In this document: positions 15,994 through 24,650 of the stretch, piece by piece
How positions within the stretch are numbered: position 1 is the stretch's first letter
Layout of the letters: the number at the start of each line of letters is the position of its first letter
Origin: Amycolatopsis xylanica
GTDB lineage: Bacteria; Actinomycetota; Actinomycetes; Mycobacteriales; Pseudonocardiaceae
Direction of reading: 5' to 3'
NCBI RefSeq assembly: GCF_900107045.1
Contig: NZ_FNON01000014.1
Location: forward strand, 62,001-126,000
DNA length: 64,000 bases
Translations under genes and position numbers: made by a program
The notes under the pieces: generated by a model
What the model was told of the DNA's origin: nothing
What the model saw: the letters and a program-made list of their open reading frames with translations, nothing else
The model's database searches: none

Positions 15994-17753
15994 GCCGGGG
16001 CGGGCTGCAGCGAACGCAAATGGCCCGATTCCGCCAGCAAGCCGTCCAAAGCCGTCAAGAACGCCGGGAAATGCGTGGCGAAGCGACGCAGATCGCGCTC
16101 TTGATCCAGTCCGCCGAACCAGTACAGCCCGGCGGAACCGTCCGCCGACGGGTCCAGCGACGCGAACGTCCGCAGCCAGCGCTCGCTGTCGCCGAGCACG
16201 ACCGCGAACGGCAGCGAGCGCGAGAACACCAATTCGCGATCCGCGGGCGGGATGTCCTCGACCTTGACGTTGTGCAGGTAGTCCAGCAGCCCGCGCACGT
16301 TGCTCACGAGCAGGCGCCCGCGCGGGGTCCGCGACGGCAGCCAGCCCGCGCCGAGCACCAGCGCGATCCCGGCGACGGCCAGCGCGACACCGAGCAGCGC
16401 GTGCCCGATGCTGAACGCCAGCGCGATCGTCGCGGCGAGCCCGGCGCCGAACAGGCCGACGCCGACCCAGGTCAGCAGGCCCCGGCCGCTGTCGGGGCGG
16501 CGCGCGAACCAGCCCTTGCGCACCACGTCGGTGTACATCGCGTCGCTGACCTTGCGCAGGTCCAGCGAGCCGCGCGAGCGGATCTCGGACAGCAGCACGG
16601 TGTCCGTGCCGTCGGGCAGCAGCGCTTCGAAGATCGCGCGCTCGAAGTCGTGCAGGTTCTCGTCGGCGGGGTTGCGGCGGCTGAGCTGCCAGTCGACCGT
16701 GCCGGAGCCGCTCGGCACCTCCGCGATCCACAGGTAGTTGCGCACCGCGAGGTCGACGACCGTGGCGCTGATGTCGACCACGTCGACTGTCTCGTCGACG
16801 ACCGTGCCGACCTGGCCGGGCAGCACGCCGTCCGGCGATACGAAGGTGACATGCCCGCCGTCACGCTGCAGCACGTCGACCGGGCCGGACCCGCCCGCCA
16901 GCGCGTCGGCGTCCCGTTTGCGCAGGCGCCACACGAGCAGCGCGCCCGCGAGCAGCAGGAGCGCGAGCAGGCCGAAGCCGATGCCGACCGCCGTGGTCAG
17001 CGCGAACGCGCCAGCGGCTCCGGAGATCGCTTCGAACCGCGCGTTCGCGGGCACGGAACCCGCGGGCAGCCCGACGGACAGGTCCACCCGGTCGCCCTGC
17101 TTGAGGTCGTCGTGCTCGACCCGCACGATGCCGGTGTGGTCGACCTCGGCGAGCGTGCACTGCTGATCCGAGCCGATCGGCCCGGCGAAACAGTTGACGA
17201 GGGAGAGCTCGCGCACGGGCGCGATAACCGAGGCGGTGACCCTGGCGATGGGCTCCGACCAGCCACTCGCGAGCTGCCAGCGCAGCTGCTGCCCGCCGTC
17301 GAGGTCGGCGACCGCGCCGTCCACTGTGTACCGGACGGTCGACTCGCCCGCCGGGTAGGTGATGGTGACCTTGTCGGCGTCCTGGCTGAAGGTCGCCGGG
17401 CCCTCGGCCTTGATCTCGGGGACGCTGAAGACGCGATCCTGGTCACCGGTCGCGGGCACGCGCAGCGGGATCACCCGGACGAGCTGTTTGCCGCCGGGGA
17501 TCTTCACCTTGTCGGTTACGTTCAGCTTGCCGTCGCGCCCGACTTTGAGCTCCAGATCGCTGGTCGGGCCGTCCGGCTGCGACTCGGCGACCCGCCCGGC
17601 GACGCCGTTCGGCGGCCGCGGGATCGTGATGTCCGGCTGGTCGGGCACGGAAGGACCGCCGGACGGCGGGATATCGAAGTCCGGCTGGGCCGGGAACATC
17701 ACGGCGGCGGCGGTCAATACCGCGGCCGGCCCCCATTTCGTCAACACAGCCAC
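15990..17753 (-). CDS. DUF2207-type membrane protein, upstream copy
   Basis: About 587 aa, same architecture as its neighbour: a signal or anchor helix, a proline-rich linker (PSGGPSVPDQPDITIPRPP), an extracytoplasmic DUF2207 domain, a membrane helix (GIGFGLLALLLLAGALLVWRLRKR), a soluble region, and a second hydrophobic pair. Start is uncertain: GTG at 17753 is three bases from AGGG, and GTG at 17747 is nine bases from it. Both give a sensible signal peptide. It is the first gene of a likely five-gene operon with the second DUF2207 gene, two M16 subunits and nudC. Function is unknown; duplication next to peptidase genes suggests an envelope role. Confidence 0.78.
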   Translation of the reverse strand: MAVLTKWGPAAVLTAAAVMFPAQPDFDIPPSGGPSVPDQPDITIPRPPNGVAGRVAESQPDGPTSDLELKVGRDGKLNVTDKVKIPGGKQLVRVIPLRVPATGDQDRVFSVPEIKAEGPATFSQDADKVTITYPAGESTVRYTVDGAVADLDGGQQLRWQLASGWSEPIARVTASVIAPVRELSLVNCFAGPIGSDQQCTLAEVDHTGIVRVEHDDLKQGDRVDLSVGLPAGSVPANARFEAISGAAGAFALTTAVGIGFGLLALLLLAGALLVWRLRKRDADALAGGSGPVDVLQRDGGHVTFVSPDGVLPGQVGTVVDETVDVVDISATVVDLAVRNYLWIAEVPSGSGTVDWQLSRRNPADENLHDFERAIFEALLPDGTDTVLLSEIRSRGSLDLRKVSDAMYTDVVRKGWFARRPDSGRGLLTWVGVGLFGAGLAATIALAFSIGHALLGVALAVAGIALVLGAGWLPSRTPRGRLLVSNVRGLLDYLHNVKVEDIPPADRELVFSRSLPFAVVLGDSERWLRTFASLDPSADGSAGLYWFGGLDQERDLRRFATHFPAFLTALDGLLAESGHLRSLQPAPA

Positions 17754-17772
17754 ACACCCTAGATCAATCCAT

Positions 17773-17781
17773 TTATGCTGG
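17773..17781 (+). promoter_or_regulatory. Candidate -10 region (TTATGCTGG) of metallopeptidase gene 1
   Basis: TTATGCTGG lies about 80 bp before the start of the zinc metallopeptidase gene, and the same nine bases lie about 55 bp before the paralog at 27.8 kb. TATGCT is close to an actinobacterial -10 hexamer. No good -35 is visible, so the call rests mainly on the shared sequence. Confidence 0.3.
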
Positions 17782-17859
17782 CGGCCCAGAAGACGAAACC
17801 CGCCAACTGGGTGAAGACCTGCCTTTTGACGGAGCAAGACCACTGGGGGTTCCCTCTCG

Positions 17860-19269
17860 ATGACCCAACCGCCGCACGGCCCGCCGGATCCACGTCACCG
17901 GCCGGGCCAGGGACCGACGGGCGGACGGCCGCTGCCCCCGCCCGGCTCCCGACCCCTGCCGCCGCCCGGTGCGCGGCCGATGCCGCCTGCCCGCCCGCCG
18001 ATGGGACCGCCGCCTGGCGGGCACCAGCCGGGACCGCCTCCCGGTGGACGGCCGCCAGGTGGTCAGCCACCGATGCCCCCGATGGCTCCGATGCCGCCGC
18101 AAGGCCCGCCGCCCGCGCAGCGGCCGCCGATGGGACCGCCGTCATGGCCGCAGACGGGCGGGCAGCCGTTGCCGCCGCCCATGGCCGCGCCGATGCCGCC
18201 GCCCGCCCCGTTCAACCCGGGCATGCAGGCGCCGTTCGGGCAGCCCGCGTTCGGGCCTCGGTTCGGGCCCGGGTACGCGCCCGCGAAGAAGTCGAACACC
18301 GGCATGGTGGTCGGGATCCTCGCGGTGGGCGTGTTCGTGGTCGTCGGCGGGCTGATCGCGACGTTCGCGCTGGCCGGTGGCGGGAAACGACACCACGTGG
18401 CCGACGCCGGATACAGCACACGCCCGACGATCACCTCGAGCGAGACCACGTCGACGACGACCAGCACCTCGACGACGACGTCACGGTCGACCGGCAGCAC
18501 GAGCACCACGCGGTCCACGAGCACGACGACGAGTGCGTCTTCGGCACCGAAGGCGCCGCGCAAGCTCGCCGACAACGCGTTGTTCAGCAAGTCCGACGGC
18601 GGGCTGCCGAACATCCGGTGCGGGCTCAACCGGTGGGCGAACAACCCGAGCGCGGCGGAGTCGTTCTTCGACAGCGCGGCGAAATGCACGGCCGAGTCGT
18701 GGAAGTACGCGCTGGCCTATGTGGACCTGCCGTTCAACTTCCCGGACATCAAGTATCCGTCCGGCAGTTCGTGGTCCAGCCCGTGCGGCGGGGTCAGCCA
18801 GGGGTCGGCGGCGGCGTTCTACTGTCCGACCAACCAGACGCTGTACATGCCGTACGAGGGTCTGCAGGTGAAGGACTTCGGCAACCGGCCCGGCGTCTAC
18901 CTCGCGGTGTTCGCGCACGAATACGGGCACCACATCCAGCAGATCACCGGCATCATGCCCGCGATGAACGAGAAGCGGTACGACGCGGGCGCCGACTCGG
19001 CGGAGGGCCTGGAGTACTCACGGCGGCTGGAACTGCAGGCGCAGTGCTTCTCCGGGATGTTCCTCGGTTCCACTGTGGACCGAGGTGGCGACATCAACCG
19101 CACGATGTACAACGACGCGTGGCGCACCCAGCAGCGCGGCGATCACGGCAAGGGTCCGCGTGACCACGGCAGTGACGCGCATTCGTCGGGCTGGTGGCAG
19201 ACCGGCGCGCTGAAGAACCGCAACGTGCAGTGCAACACCTGGGCGTCCCCGTCGGGGGACGTGTCCTGA
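17860..19269 (+). CDS. Membrane-anchored neutral zinc metallopeptidase with proline-rich N-terminus, copy 1
   Basis: Member of the putative neutral zinc metallopeptidase family (KPN_02809/YpfJ type). The 469-aa protein has a cytoplasmic Pro/Gly-rich N-terminus (residues 1-145), one membrane helix (about 149-173), a Ser/Thr linker (about 190-225), and an extracytoplasmic peptidase domain with HEYGHH at residues 353-358 and the family's ELQAQCFSGMFLG stretch about 35 residues later, which carries a further zinc ligand. Several cysteines probably form disulfides outside. Start MTQPPHG is shared with copy 2 at 27.8 kb. The two copies flank the RDD/DUF95/MoxR block. Substrate unknown. Confidence 0.88.
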   Translation: MTQPPHGPPDPRHRPGQGPTGGRPLPPPGSRPLPPPGARPMPPARPPMGPPPGGHQPGPPPGGRPPGGQPPMPPMAPMPPQGPPPAQRPPMGPPSWPQTGGQPLPPPMAAPMPPPAPFNPGMQAPFGQPAFGPRFGPGYAPAKKSNTGMVVGILAVGVFVVVGGLIATFALAGGGKRHHVADAGYSTRPTITSSETTSTTTSTSTTTSRSTGSTSTTRSTSTTTSASSAPKAPRKLADNALFSKSDGGLPNIRCGLNRWANNPSAAESFFDSAAKCTAESWKYALAYVDLPFNFPDIKYPSGSSWSSPCGGVSQGSAAAFYCPTNQTLYMPYEGLQVKDFGNRPGVYLAVFAHEYGHHIQQITGIMPAMNEKRYDAGADSAEGLEYSRRLELQAQCFSGMFLGSTVDRGGDINRTMYNDAWRTQQRGDHGKGPRDHGSDAHSSGWWQTGALKNRNVQCNTWASPSGDVS

Positions 19270-19274
19270 GGTGA

Positions 19275-19312
19275 CGCCCGCGCGTATCGCGGATTCGCGA
19301 TACGCGCGGGCG
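19275..19312. terminator. Perfect 17-bp stem hairpin between convergent genes
   Basis: Arms CGCCCGCGCGTATCGCG (19275-19291) and its exact complement (19296-19312) flank a 4-nt loop (gatt). It lies 5 bp after the metallopeptidase stop and 6 bp before the RDD stop, so it can end transcription from both sides. No U tract follows, which is common for actinobacterial terminators. Confidence 0.7.
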
Positions 19313-19318
19313 ACGCGG

Positions 19319-20326
19319 TCACTGGGGTGGCGCGAACGGGCTTTCCGCGACCGGGGGTTCCTGGGTCGGCCGCTGCTGGGCCGGAGGCTGCTGTTCGGTG
19401 AGGGACTGCTGTTCGGTGCGGAGCTGTTCGGTGAGGGCCTGCTGTTCGGTGCGGAGCTGCTCGGCCGGCGCGGGTGCGGCCGGGTGTGACTGGGTCGCCG
19501 GGTCCGGGTTGACGTAGGTGGTCTGTGGGACCGGCATCCCGGAGATCGGCATCATCGGCTCGGGCGCGTGCCCCGCGCGGGCCAGTTCACGACGGCGGCG
19601 TTCGGCGAGGATCGCGCTCAGGTAGGCCCAGACCGGGACACCCTGCGGCACTCCCGCGCCGAGGCGGGCGCCGACCTGCTGCGCGAGGCTCCAGCCGAGC
19701 GCGTGAGCGGCTTCGGGACGCAGGTCGTGGTACCGGGCGAGATATTGGCGGATCGACAGCGCCAAGTCGTTCGGCAGGCCGGAAAGGTCCAGCTGAGACG
19801 CCCATTGGGCCAGCTGCGGTGGCATGTGGACGGGCGTGGCGGCGGCCACGTCCGGCACGCGTTCGCGGATCACGACGGTGCCCGCCAGGTAGTCGCCCAC
19901 CCGTTTCCCGTCGCGGGAGAAGGCCGAGACGAGGATCGCGACCACGCCGAAGAATCCCAGCATCCAGAAGTCGACCAGCGCGCCGCACAGGCCGCGGGTG
20001 AGCGCCTGGCGGAACCGGATCGCGCCGCCGTCGGCGCGGACGACGCGCAGGCCGAGCGCCATCTTGCCGAGCGTCTTGCCCCGCGTGAGGGTCTCGAACA
20101 GCACCGGGTAGCCGACCAGCACGAGCACGGTCGAGACCAGCATCACCGCGCCGAGCAGCGATTCGTCGCCCGAGGACGTCATCACCAGCACGAGGAACAC
20201 GACCAGCAGCGTCAACGCCTGGAGCAGCACGTCGAGGAGCATCGCGGCGCCCCGGCTGGCCAGTCTGGCGACCCGCAGGTCCAGCACCACGGCCTCGCCC
20301 GTGACGAGATCCGTCTCTTCTTTCAC
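19319..20326 (-). CDS. RDD family membrane protein with repetitive C-terminus
   Basis: 335-aa protein with an RDD domain in the first 160 residues: LASRGAAMLLDVLLQ, two hydrophobic helices, LTRGKTLGKMALGLRVV, and a third helix before DGKRVGDYLAGTVVI. The rest is cytoplasmic, ending in a Gln/Glu-rich low-complexity tail built from a duplicated 11-residue unit (EQLRTEQQALT-like). RDD proteins have been proposed as ion or proton transporters in a few bacteria; here function is unproven. It is divergent from the DUF95 gene across about 120 bp, as in the mycobacterial block I recall as Rv3694c-Rv3695. Confidence 0.87.
   Translation of the reverse strand: MKEETDLVTGEAVVLDLRVARLASRGAAMLLDVLLQALTLLVVFLVLVMTSSGDESLLGAVMLVSTVLVLVGYPVLFETLTRGKTLGKMALGLRVVRADGGAIRFRQALTRGLCGALVDFWMLGFFGVVAILVSAFSRDGKRVGDYLAGTVVIRERVPDVAAATPVHMPPQLAQWASQLDLSGLPNDLALSIRQYLARYHDLRPEAAHALGWSLAQQVGARLGAGVPQGVPVWAYLSAILAERRRRELARAGHAPEPMMPISGMPVPQTTYVNPDPATQSHPAAPAPAEQLRTEQQALTEQLRTEQQSLTEQQPPAQQRPTQEPPVAESPFAPPQ
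19391..19456. repeat. 33-bp tandem duplication inside the RDD gene
   Basis: Copies at 19391-19423 and 19424-19456 differ by one base. They encode the duplicated Gln/Glu-rich segment of the RDD protein tail. Shorter CTGTTCGGTG sub-repeats within each copy suggest slippage as the origin. Confidence 0.85.
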
Positions 20327-20448
20327 GAGGTCAACAGTAAGGTGTGCGAAGACCGGGTGGACACCGAATACGAACGTTGCTCACGACACACGAAAGCGAC
20401 ATTCACGGCAGCGCGCCCGGTGTGGTTTTGGGGGATGAGGAGCGGTTC

Positions 20449-21456
20449 ATGGACGTGGATGTCTTCGTCGCGGCGCATCGGCCGGACTGGGACCGGCTGA
20501 GTCAGCTGACCCGTCGCGCGAACCGGCTGCGTGGCGCGGAGGCCGACGAGCTCGTCTCGCTCTACCAGCGCGCGGCCACGCATCTGTCGATCATCCGTTC
20601 CGTCGCGCCGGACCCGGCGCTGGTCTCCCACCTGTCCGGGGTCGTCGCCCGCGCGCGGTCGGCGGTGACCGGGACGAGCTCGCCCGCGTGGCGTGAGTTC
20701 GGGCTGTTCTTCACGCGCCGGTTCCCGGCGACGGTGTACCTGAGCAGGCGCTGGTGGGTGCCGACGGCGGTGCTGTCGCTGGCGATCGCGACCGTGCTCG
20801 CCGCGTGGATCGCGAACGACCCCGAGGTGCGCACAGCGATCGCGCCGCCCGAACTCGTCAAGGAGATGACCGAACCCGGCGGGCAGTACGAGACGTACTA
20901 CTCGACCGGGCCCGCCTCTTCGTTCGCGTTCCACGTGTGGACGAACAACGCGTGGGTGGCGGCGGTGTGCCTGTTCTTCGGGGTGGTGTTCGGCCTCCCG
21001 GTGATCGGCGCATTGTGGCAGAACATCCAGGTGCTGGCCGTCGGTGGCGGGCTGATGAACTCGGTCGGGCGCGGCGACGTCTTCCTGGGCCTGATCATGC
21101 CGCACGGCCTGCTCGAGCTGACCGCGGTCTTCGTGGCGGCGGGCACCGGGCTGAAGCTGGGCTGGACGGTGATCAGCCCCGGCAGGCGTTCGCGGGCGGC
21201 GGCGCTGGCCGAGCAGGGCCGGTCGGTGGTGGTGATGGCGCTCGGGCTCGCGTGCGTGCTGTTCGTGTCCGGCGCGATCGAGGGGTTCGTGACCCCGTCC
21301 GGGCTGCCGACCTGGGCCCGGATCGGGATCGGCGCGGTGGTTGAGGTCCTGTTCCTGGCGTACGTGTTCGTGGTCGGCCGCCGCGCGGCGCGCGACGGCG
21401 AGACCGGCGACGTCGACGCGCGCGACGCGGGTGACGCGTTGCCCGAGACCGGCTGA
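20449..21456 (+). CDS. Stage II sporulation protein M / DUF95-like membrane protein
   Basis: 335-aa integral membrane protein of the SpoIIM/DUF95 family. The ATG at 20449 is chosen because GAGGAG lies six bases upstream; the longer frame to 20344 has no such signal. A soluble helical N-terminus (residues 1-95; HRPDWDRLSQLTRRANRLRGAEADELVSLYQ) precedes about six hydrophobic segments, with the family's YYSTGPASSFAFHVWTNNAWVA region and MPHGLLELTAVFVAAGTGLKLGW. Despite its name it is widespread in non-sporulating actinobacteria, linked to MoxR/DUF58/RDD genes as here. Its role is unknown, probably in envelope homeostasis. Confidence 0.88.
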   Translation: MDVDVFVAAHRPDWDRLSQLTRRANRLRGAEADELVSLYQRAATHLSIIRSVAPDPALVSHLSGVVARARSAVTGTSSPAWREFGLFFTRRFPATVYLSRRWWVPTAVLSLAIATVLAAWIANDPEVRTAIAPPELVKEMTEPGGQYETYYSTGPASSFAFHVWTNNAWVAAVCLFFGVVFGLPVIGALWQNIQVLAVGGGLMNSVGRGDVFLGLIMPHGLLELTAVFVAAGTGLKLGWTVISPGRRSRAAALAEQGRSVVVMALGLACVLFVSGAIEGFVTPSGLPTWARIGIGAVVEVLFLAYVFVVGRRAARDGETGDVDARDAGDALPETG

Positions 21457-21491
21457 CACGCATTCGCGATTCGTGAGTCCGGATAGTCGAC

Positions 21492-22310
21492 TCAGCAGAG
21501 ACAGGTGCCTTCGAAGACGATCGTGTTGCTGTCGTCGAGGCTCGCGCTGCCGGTGAACCGGATCTCGAACTCGCCGGGCTCGGCGAGCTTGATCTTCGGG
21601 CTGGTCGCGATGCCGTCGGCGCCGCTGGTGGCCGTCGCGGTCTCGCCGCCGCCTTCGAACGCGAGGTAGTTCTTAGCGCGTGCGGACCGGACATAGAAGT
21701 TCACCGGGACGCCGGCCGCGGGCTGCCCGTTCTCGCCGATCACCTTGACCACGAACGGCACGCCGACGGGCTGGGCCGCGCCCAGGCGCTGGTCGTTGCC
21801 GGAGATGATCGCGAGCGTGCGGCCGCCCGCCGCCCACGTGTTCGCGATGCCCGTGAGCGAGCAAACCTCCTGGTAGAGCCGCGCGCCGGCGCCGGTGCCG
21901 TCCGCGGTCAAGCAGCGCGCGGTCGCGACGTTGCCGAGCACGACGAGGCCCGGCGCGCCCGCCTGGCGCTTCCACTGCTGGTAGCGGTTCTTGTCGGCGC
22001 AGGCGGCCATGGTGACGCCGATGCCGTCGACCGGGCTGACCGCGGCCAGGCAGTTCCCGCTCGCCACGTTCTTGAACTGGAGCAGATCCTTCGCGTACGT
22101 CCATTGCGCCTTGGCGTCTTTGGCGTCCGCGAGCACCGGCTTGCCGTCGACATCGGCGAGCGAGACGGCGCCGCCGCCGTCCGCGAGGTACAGCGGTGCC
22201 CCGGCGGGCTGCGCCGAGGCGGGCGCCGGACTGAGCACCAGTGCGCAGGCGACCAGCGCCAGGACCCGCTTCACCTTGTTGAACTGGGCGACGTTCATCT
22301 TGTTGAACAT
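21492..22310 (-). CDS. Secreted protein with ricin-like beta-trefoil and Ig-like domain
   Basis: About 272 aa. A signal peptide (VLALVACALVLSPAPASA) is followed by a beta-trefoil-like region with ricin-type features (VASGNCLAA, then ACADKNRYQQWKRQ), and a C-terminal Ig-like or invasin-type domain (GQPAAGVPVNFYVRS, then EPGEFEIRFTGSA). Four cysteines in the trefoil part and a CLC end suggest disulfides. Start is uncertain: ATG at 22310 or 22298, neither with a good ribosome site. It lies 76 bp downstream of the DUF58 gene on the same strand and may be the last gene of that operon. No catalytic residues recognised; likely a binding protein. Confidence 0.7.
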   Translation of the reverse strand: MFNKMNVAQFNKVKRVLALVACALVLSPAPASAQPAGAPLYLADGGGAVSLADVDGKPVLADAKDAKAQWTYAKDLLQFKNVASGNCLAAVSPVDGIGVTMAACADKNRYQQWKRQAGAPGLVVLGNVATARCLTADGTGAGARLYQEVCSLTGIANTWAAGGRTLAIISGNDQRLGAAQPVGVPFVVKVIGENGQPAAGVPVNFYVRSARAKNYLAFEGGGETATATSGADGIATSPKIKLAEPGEFEIRFTGSASLDDSNTIVFEGTCLC

Positions 22311-22386
22311 TGCAGCAGGGCAGCGATCGCACCAGCGGCCCCACTCCAAGGTGTGAGGCCGGGTTCCCCGGAGGGTGAGCGCCTGA

Positions 22387-23679
22387 CTAGAGCTTCCCGG
22401 CCGCCTTCAACGCCAAATACCGATCCGCGAGCGCGGGCGGCAGATCCTCGGGCGTCGCGTCGACGACCTGAATGTCATGGCGGCCGAGGCGAGCGGTCAC
22501 CTGGCGTCGCTCGGCGAGCGTCTTCTCCGCGGCCGCGGCGTCGTAGACGGCTTCCGCGTCGCCACGGGCACGCGCCATCTCGGCGACGCGCGGATCCGCG
22601 ACGGACGCGATGACCACCTGGTGACGTGAGGTCAGCGAGGTCAGGACCGGCAGCAGTCCTTCCTCCATCGGCGCCGCGTCGAGCCCGGTCAGCAGCACGA
22701 CGAGCGAGCGGCGCCGGGTCCGCCTCAGCACCTCGGCGACCATCCCGCGCGAATCGGTCTCGACCAGCGACGGCTCGATCGGCGCCATCGCGTTGACCAG
22801 TGACGGCAGCAACTCCCCCGCTGAAGAGCCGGTCACGGCCGCGCGCACCTGCCGGTCGTAGCAGAGCAGGTCGACCCGGTCGCCCGCCTTCGACGCCAGC
22901 ACGGCCAGCAGCAGCGCGGCGTCCATGGCCGCGTCGAGCCGGGGCGCGTCGCCGACCCGGCCGGCCGACACGCGGCCGGTGTCGAGCACGAGCACGACAT
23001 GGCGGTCACGTTCCGGGCGCCAGGTCCGGACCATCACGTCCGACGCGCGCGCGGTGGCGCGCCAGTCGATGGACCGCACGTCGTCGCCGATCACGTATTC
23101 GCGCAGTGAGTCGAACTCGGTGCCCTGCCCGCGGATCAGCATCGCGTTGCGGCCGTCGAGCTGCTGCAGGCGTGCCAGCCGCGACGGCAGGTGCTTGCGG
23201 CTGTGGAACGGCGGCAGCACGCGCACGGACCACGGCACCACATGCGAACCCTGGCGCGCGGCGAGCCCGAGCGGGCCGAGCGAACGCACGGTCACCCGAT
23301 GCGCGGGCCGGTCGCCGCGCCGCGTCGGGGTCAGCCGGGTGACGAACCGGCGGCGTTCACCGGACGGCAGCTCGAGCACGTGCCGGTCCTCGTGCGCGCC
23401 CGCGCTCGGCGGCCACGCGTCGCGCAGCGCCCCGCGCACGCGGCGGCCGTGGTTGGCGACGGTGAGCGTGACCTCGGCCGTCTCACCGAGCCGGACGGAC
23501 GACGCGCCCGACCGAATGAACCGCAACTCGCGAACACTGCCCGCCAGCGCGAGATCGACGGCCACGCCCAGCGCCAGAGTCCCCAGAACCGCCCAGACAC
23601 CCAGCCAGGAAGGCAGGACGAAGCCGACCACCAGCGCGCCCAGCGCCGCCAGCAGCCCGAGTCGTCCGGTGAGCGCCAT
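22387..23679 (-). CDS. DUF58 domain protein (MoxR partner)
   Basis: 430 aa. Two N-terminal membrane helices (residues 5-40), then a beta-rich segment, the DUF58 signature (LREYVIGDDVRSIDWRATARASDVMVRTWRPERDR, about residues 185-220) and a vWA-like fold with VVLVLDTGR. The ATG at 23679 overlaps the MoxR stop as TGATG; the 56-residue upstream extension is a shadow of MoxR. DUF58 proteins are always found near MoxR ATPases and are thought to work with them as a chaperone-like pair. Membrane-bound here. Confidence 0.9.
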   Translation of the reverse strand: MALTGRLGLLAALGALVVGFVLPSWLGVWAVLGTLALGVAVDLALAGSVRELRFIRSGASSVRLGETAEVTLTVANHGRRVRGALRDAWPPSAGAHEDRHVLELPSGERRRFVTRLTPTRRGDRPAHRVTVRSLGPLGLAARQGSHVVPWSVRVLPPFHSRKHLPSRLARLQQLDGRNAMLIRGQGTEFDSLREYVIGDDVRSIDWRATARASDVMVRTWRPERDRHVVLVLDTGRVSAGRVGDAPRLDAAMDAALLLAVLASKAGDRVDLLCYDRQVRAAVTGSSAGELLPSLVNAMAPIEPSLVETDSRGMVAEVLRRTRRRSLVVLLTGLDAAPMEEGLLPVLTSLTSRHQVVIASVADPRVAEMARARGDAEAVYDAAAAEKTLAERRQVTARLGRHDIQVVDATPEDLPPALADRYLALKAAGKL

Positions 23680-24650
23680 CAGCGCGGGACGGGCACGGAC
23701 GCGAGCACGCGGTCCAGCACACCGTCGGCCGTGGCGCCTTCGAGCTCGGCTTCCGGGCGCAGGTCGAGCCGGTGCCGCAGCGCGGGCCTGGCCAGCGCCT
23801 TGACGTCGTCCGGCGTCGCGTAGTCGCGACCGGCGAGCCATGCCCACGCCCTGGTCGCCGCCAGCAGCGCGGTCGCGCCACGCGGGGAGACGCCGATGCG
23901 GATCGACGGCGTCGACCGGGTCGCGCGGCAGATGTCGACGATGTAGCCGATCACCTCCGGCCGGACGGTCACCGCGCCGACCGCCTGCCGCGCGGCGGCG
24001 AGGTGCTCGGGCCCGGCGACCGGCTTGATCCCGGCCGCGCCGAGGTCGCGCGGGTCGAAGCCCTGCGAGTGCCGGACGAGGATGCCGAACTCGTCCTCAC
24101 GGGACGGCGCCGGCATCGTCAGCTTGAGCAGGAACCGGTCCAGCTGCGCCTCCGGCAGCGAGTACGTGCCTTCGTACTCGACCGGGTTCTGCGTCGCGAT
24201 GACGATGAACGGGTCCGGCAGCGGCCGCGACCGGCCGTCCAGCGAGACCTGCCGCTCCTCCATCGCCTCCAGCAGCGCCGACTGCGTCTTCGGCGGCGTC
24301 CGGTTGATCTCGTCGGCGAGCAGCAGGTTGGTGAAGACGGGGCCCTCGCGGAACGAGAACTCGCCGCTGTGCGCGTCGTAGACGATCGAGCCGGTGACGT
24401 CACCCGGCATCAGGTCGGGCGTGAACTGGATGCGCTTGGTCTCCAGGCTCAGCGCGGACGCGAGCGCGCGCACGAGCAGCGTCTTCCCGACGCCGGGCAC
24501 GCCTTCGATGAGCACGTGGCCCCGGCACAGCAGCGCCAGGATCAGGCCGGTCACCGCCGCGTCGTTACCGACGACGGCCCTGCCGACCTCGCCCTTCAGC
24601 GCGATGAGCGCTTCACGCGCCTGCGCGGTCGATACTTGCGTGCTGGTCAC
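23679..24650 (-). CDS. MoxR-family AAA+ ATPase
   Basis: 323-aa AAA+ ATPase with Walker A GVPGVGKT (about residues 54-61), Walker B LLADEINR (about residues 111-118), sensor 1 ATQNPVEYEG, and a C-terminal lid with GVSPRGATALLAATRAWA. MoxR ATPases act as chaperones that remodel or insert cofactors into partner proteins, commonly with vWA proteins. GTG start directly abuts the stop of the DUF4350 gene; its own stop overlaps DUF58. It corresponds in context to mycobacterial moxR2. Confidence 0.95.
   Translation of the reverse strand: MTSTQVSTAQAREALIALKGEVGRAVVGNDAAVTGLILALLCRGHVLIEGVPGVGKTLLVRALASALSLETKRIQFTPDLMPGDVTGSIVYDAHSGEFSFREGPVFTNLLLADEINRTPPKTQSALLEAMEERQVSLDGRSRPLPDPFIVIATQNPVEYEGTYSLPEAQLDRFLLKLTMPAPSREDEFGILVRHSQGFDPRDLGAAGIKPVAGPEHLAAARQAVGAVTVRPEVIGYIVDICRATRSTPSIRIGVSPRGATALLAATRAWAWLAGRDYATPDDVKALARPALRHRLDLRPEAELEGATADGVLDRVLASVPVPR

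Noticed and set aside
15994..16731. N-terminal extension of the downstream DUF2207 gene (772-residue frame)
   Set aside because: The extra 246 residues are Arg/Ala-rich and overlap the upstream DUF2207 gene in another frame; a GTG with GTGA overlap and signal peptide marks the real start.
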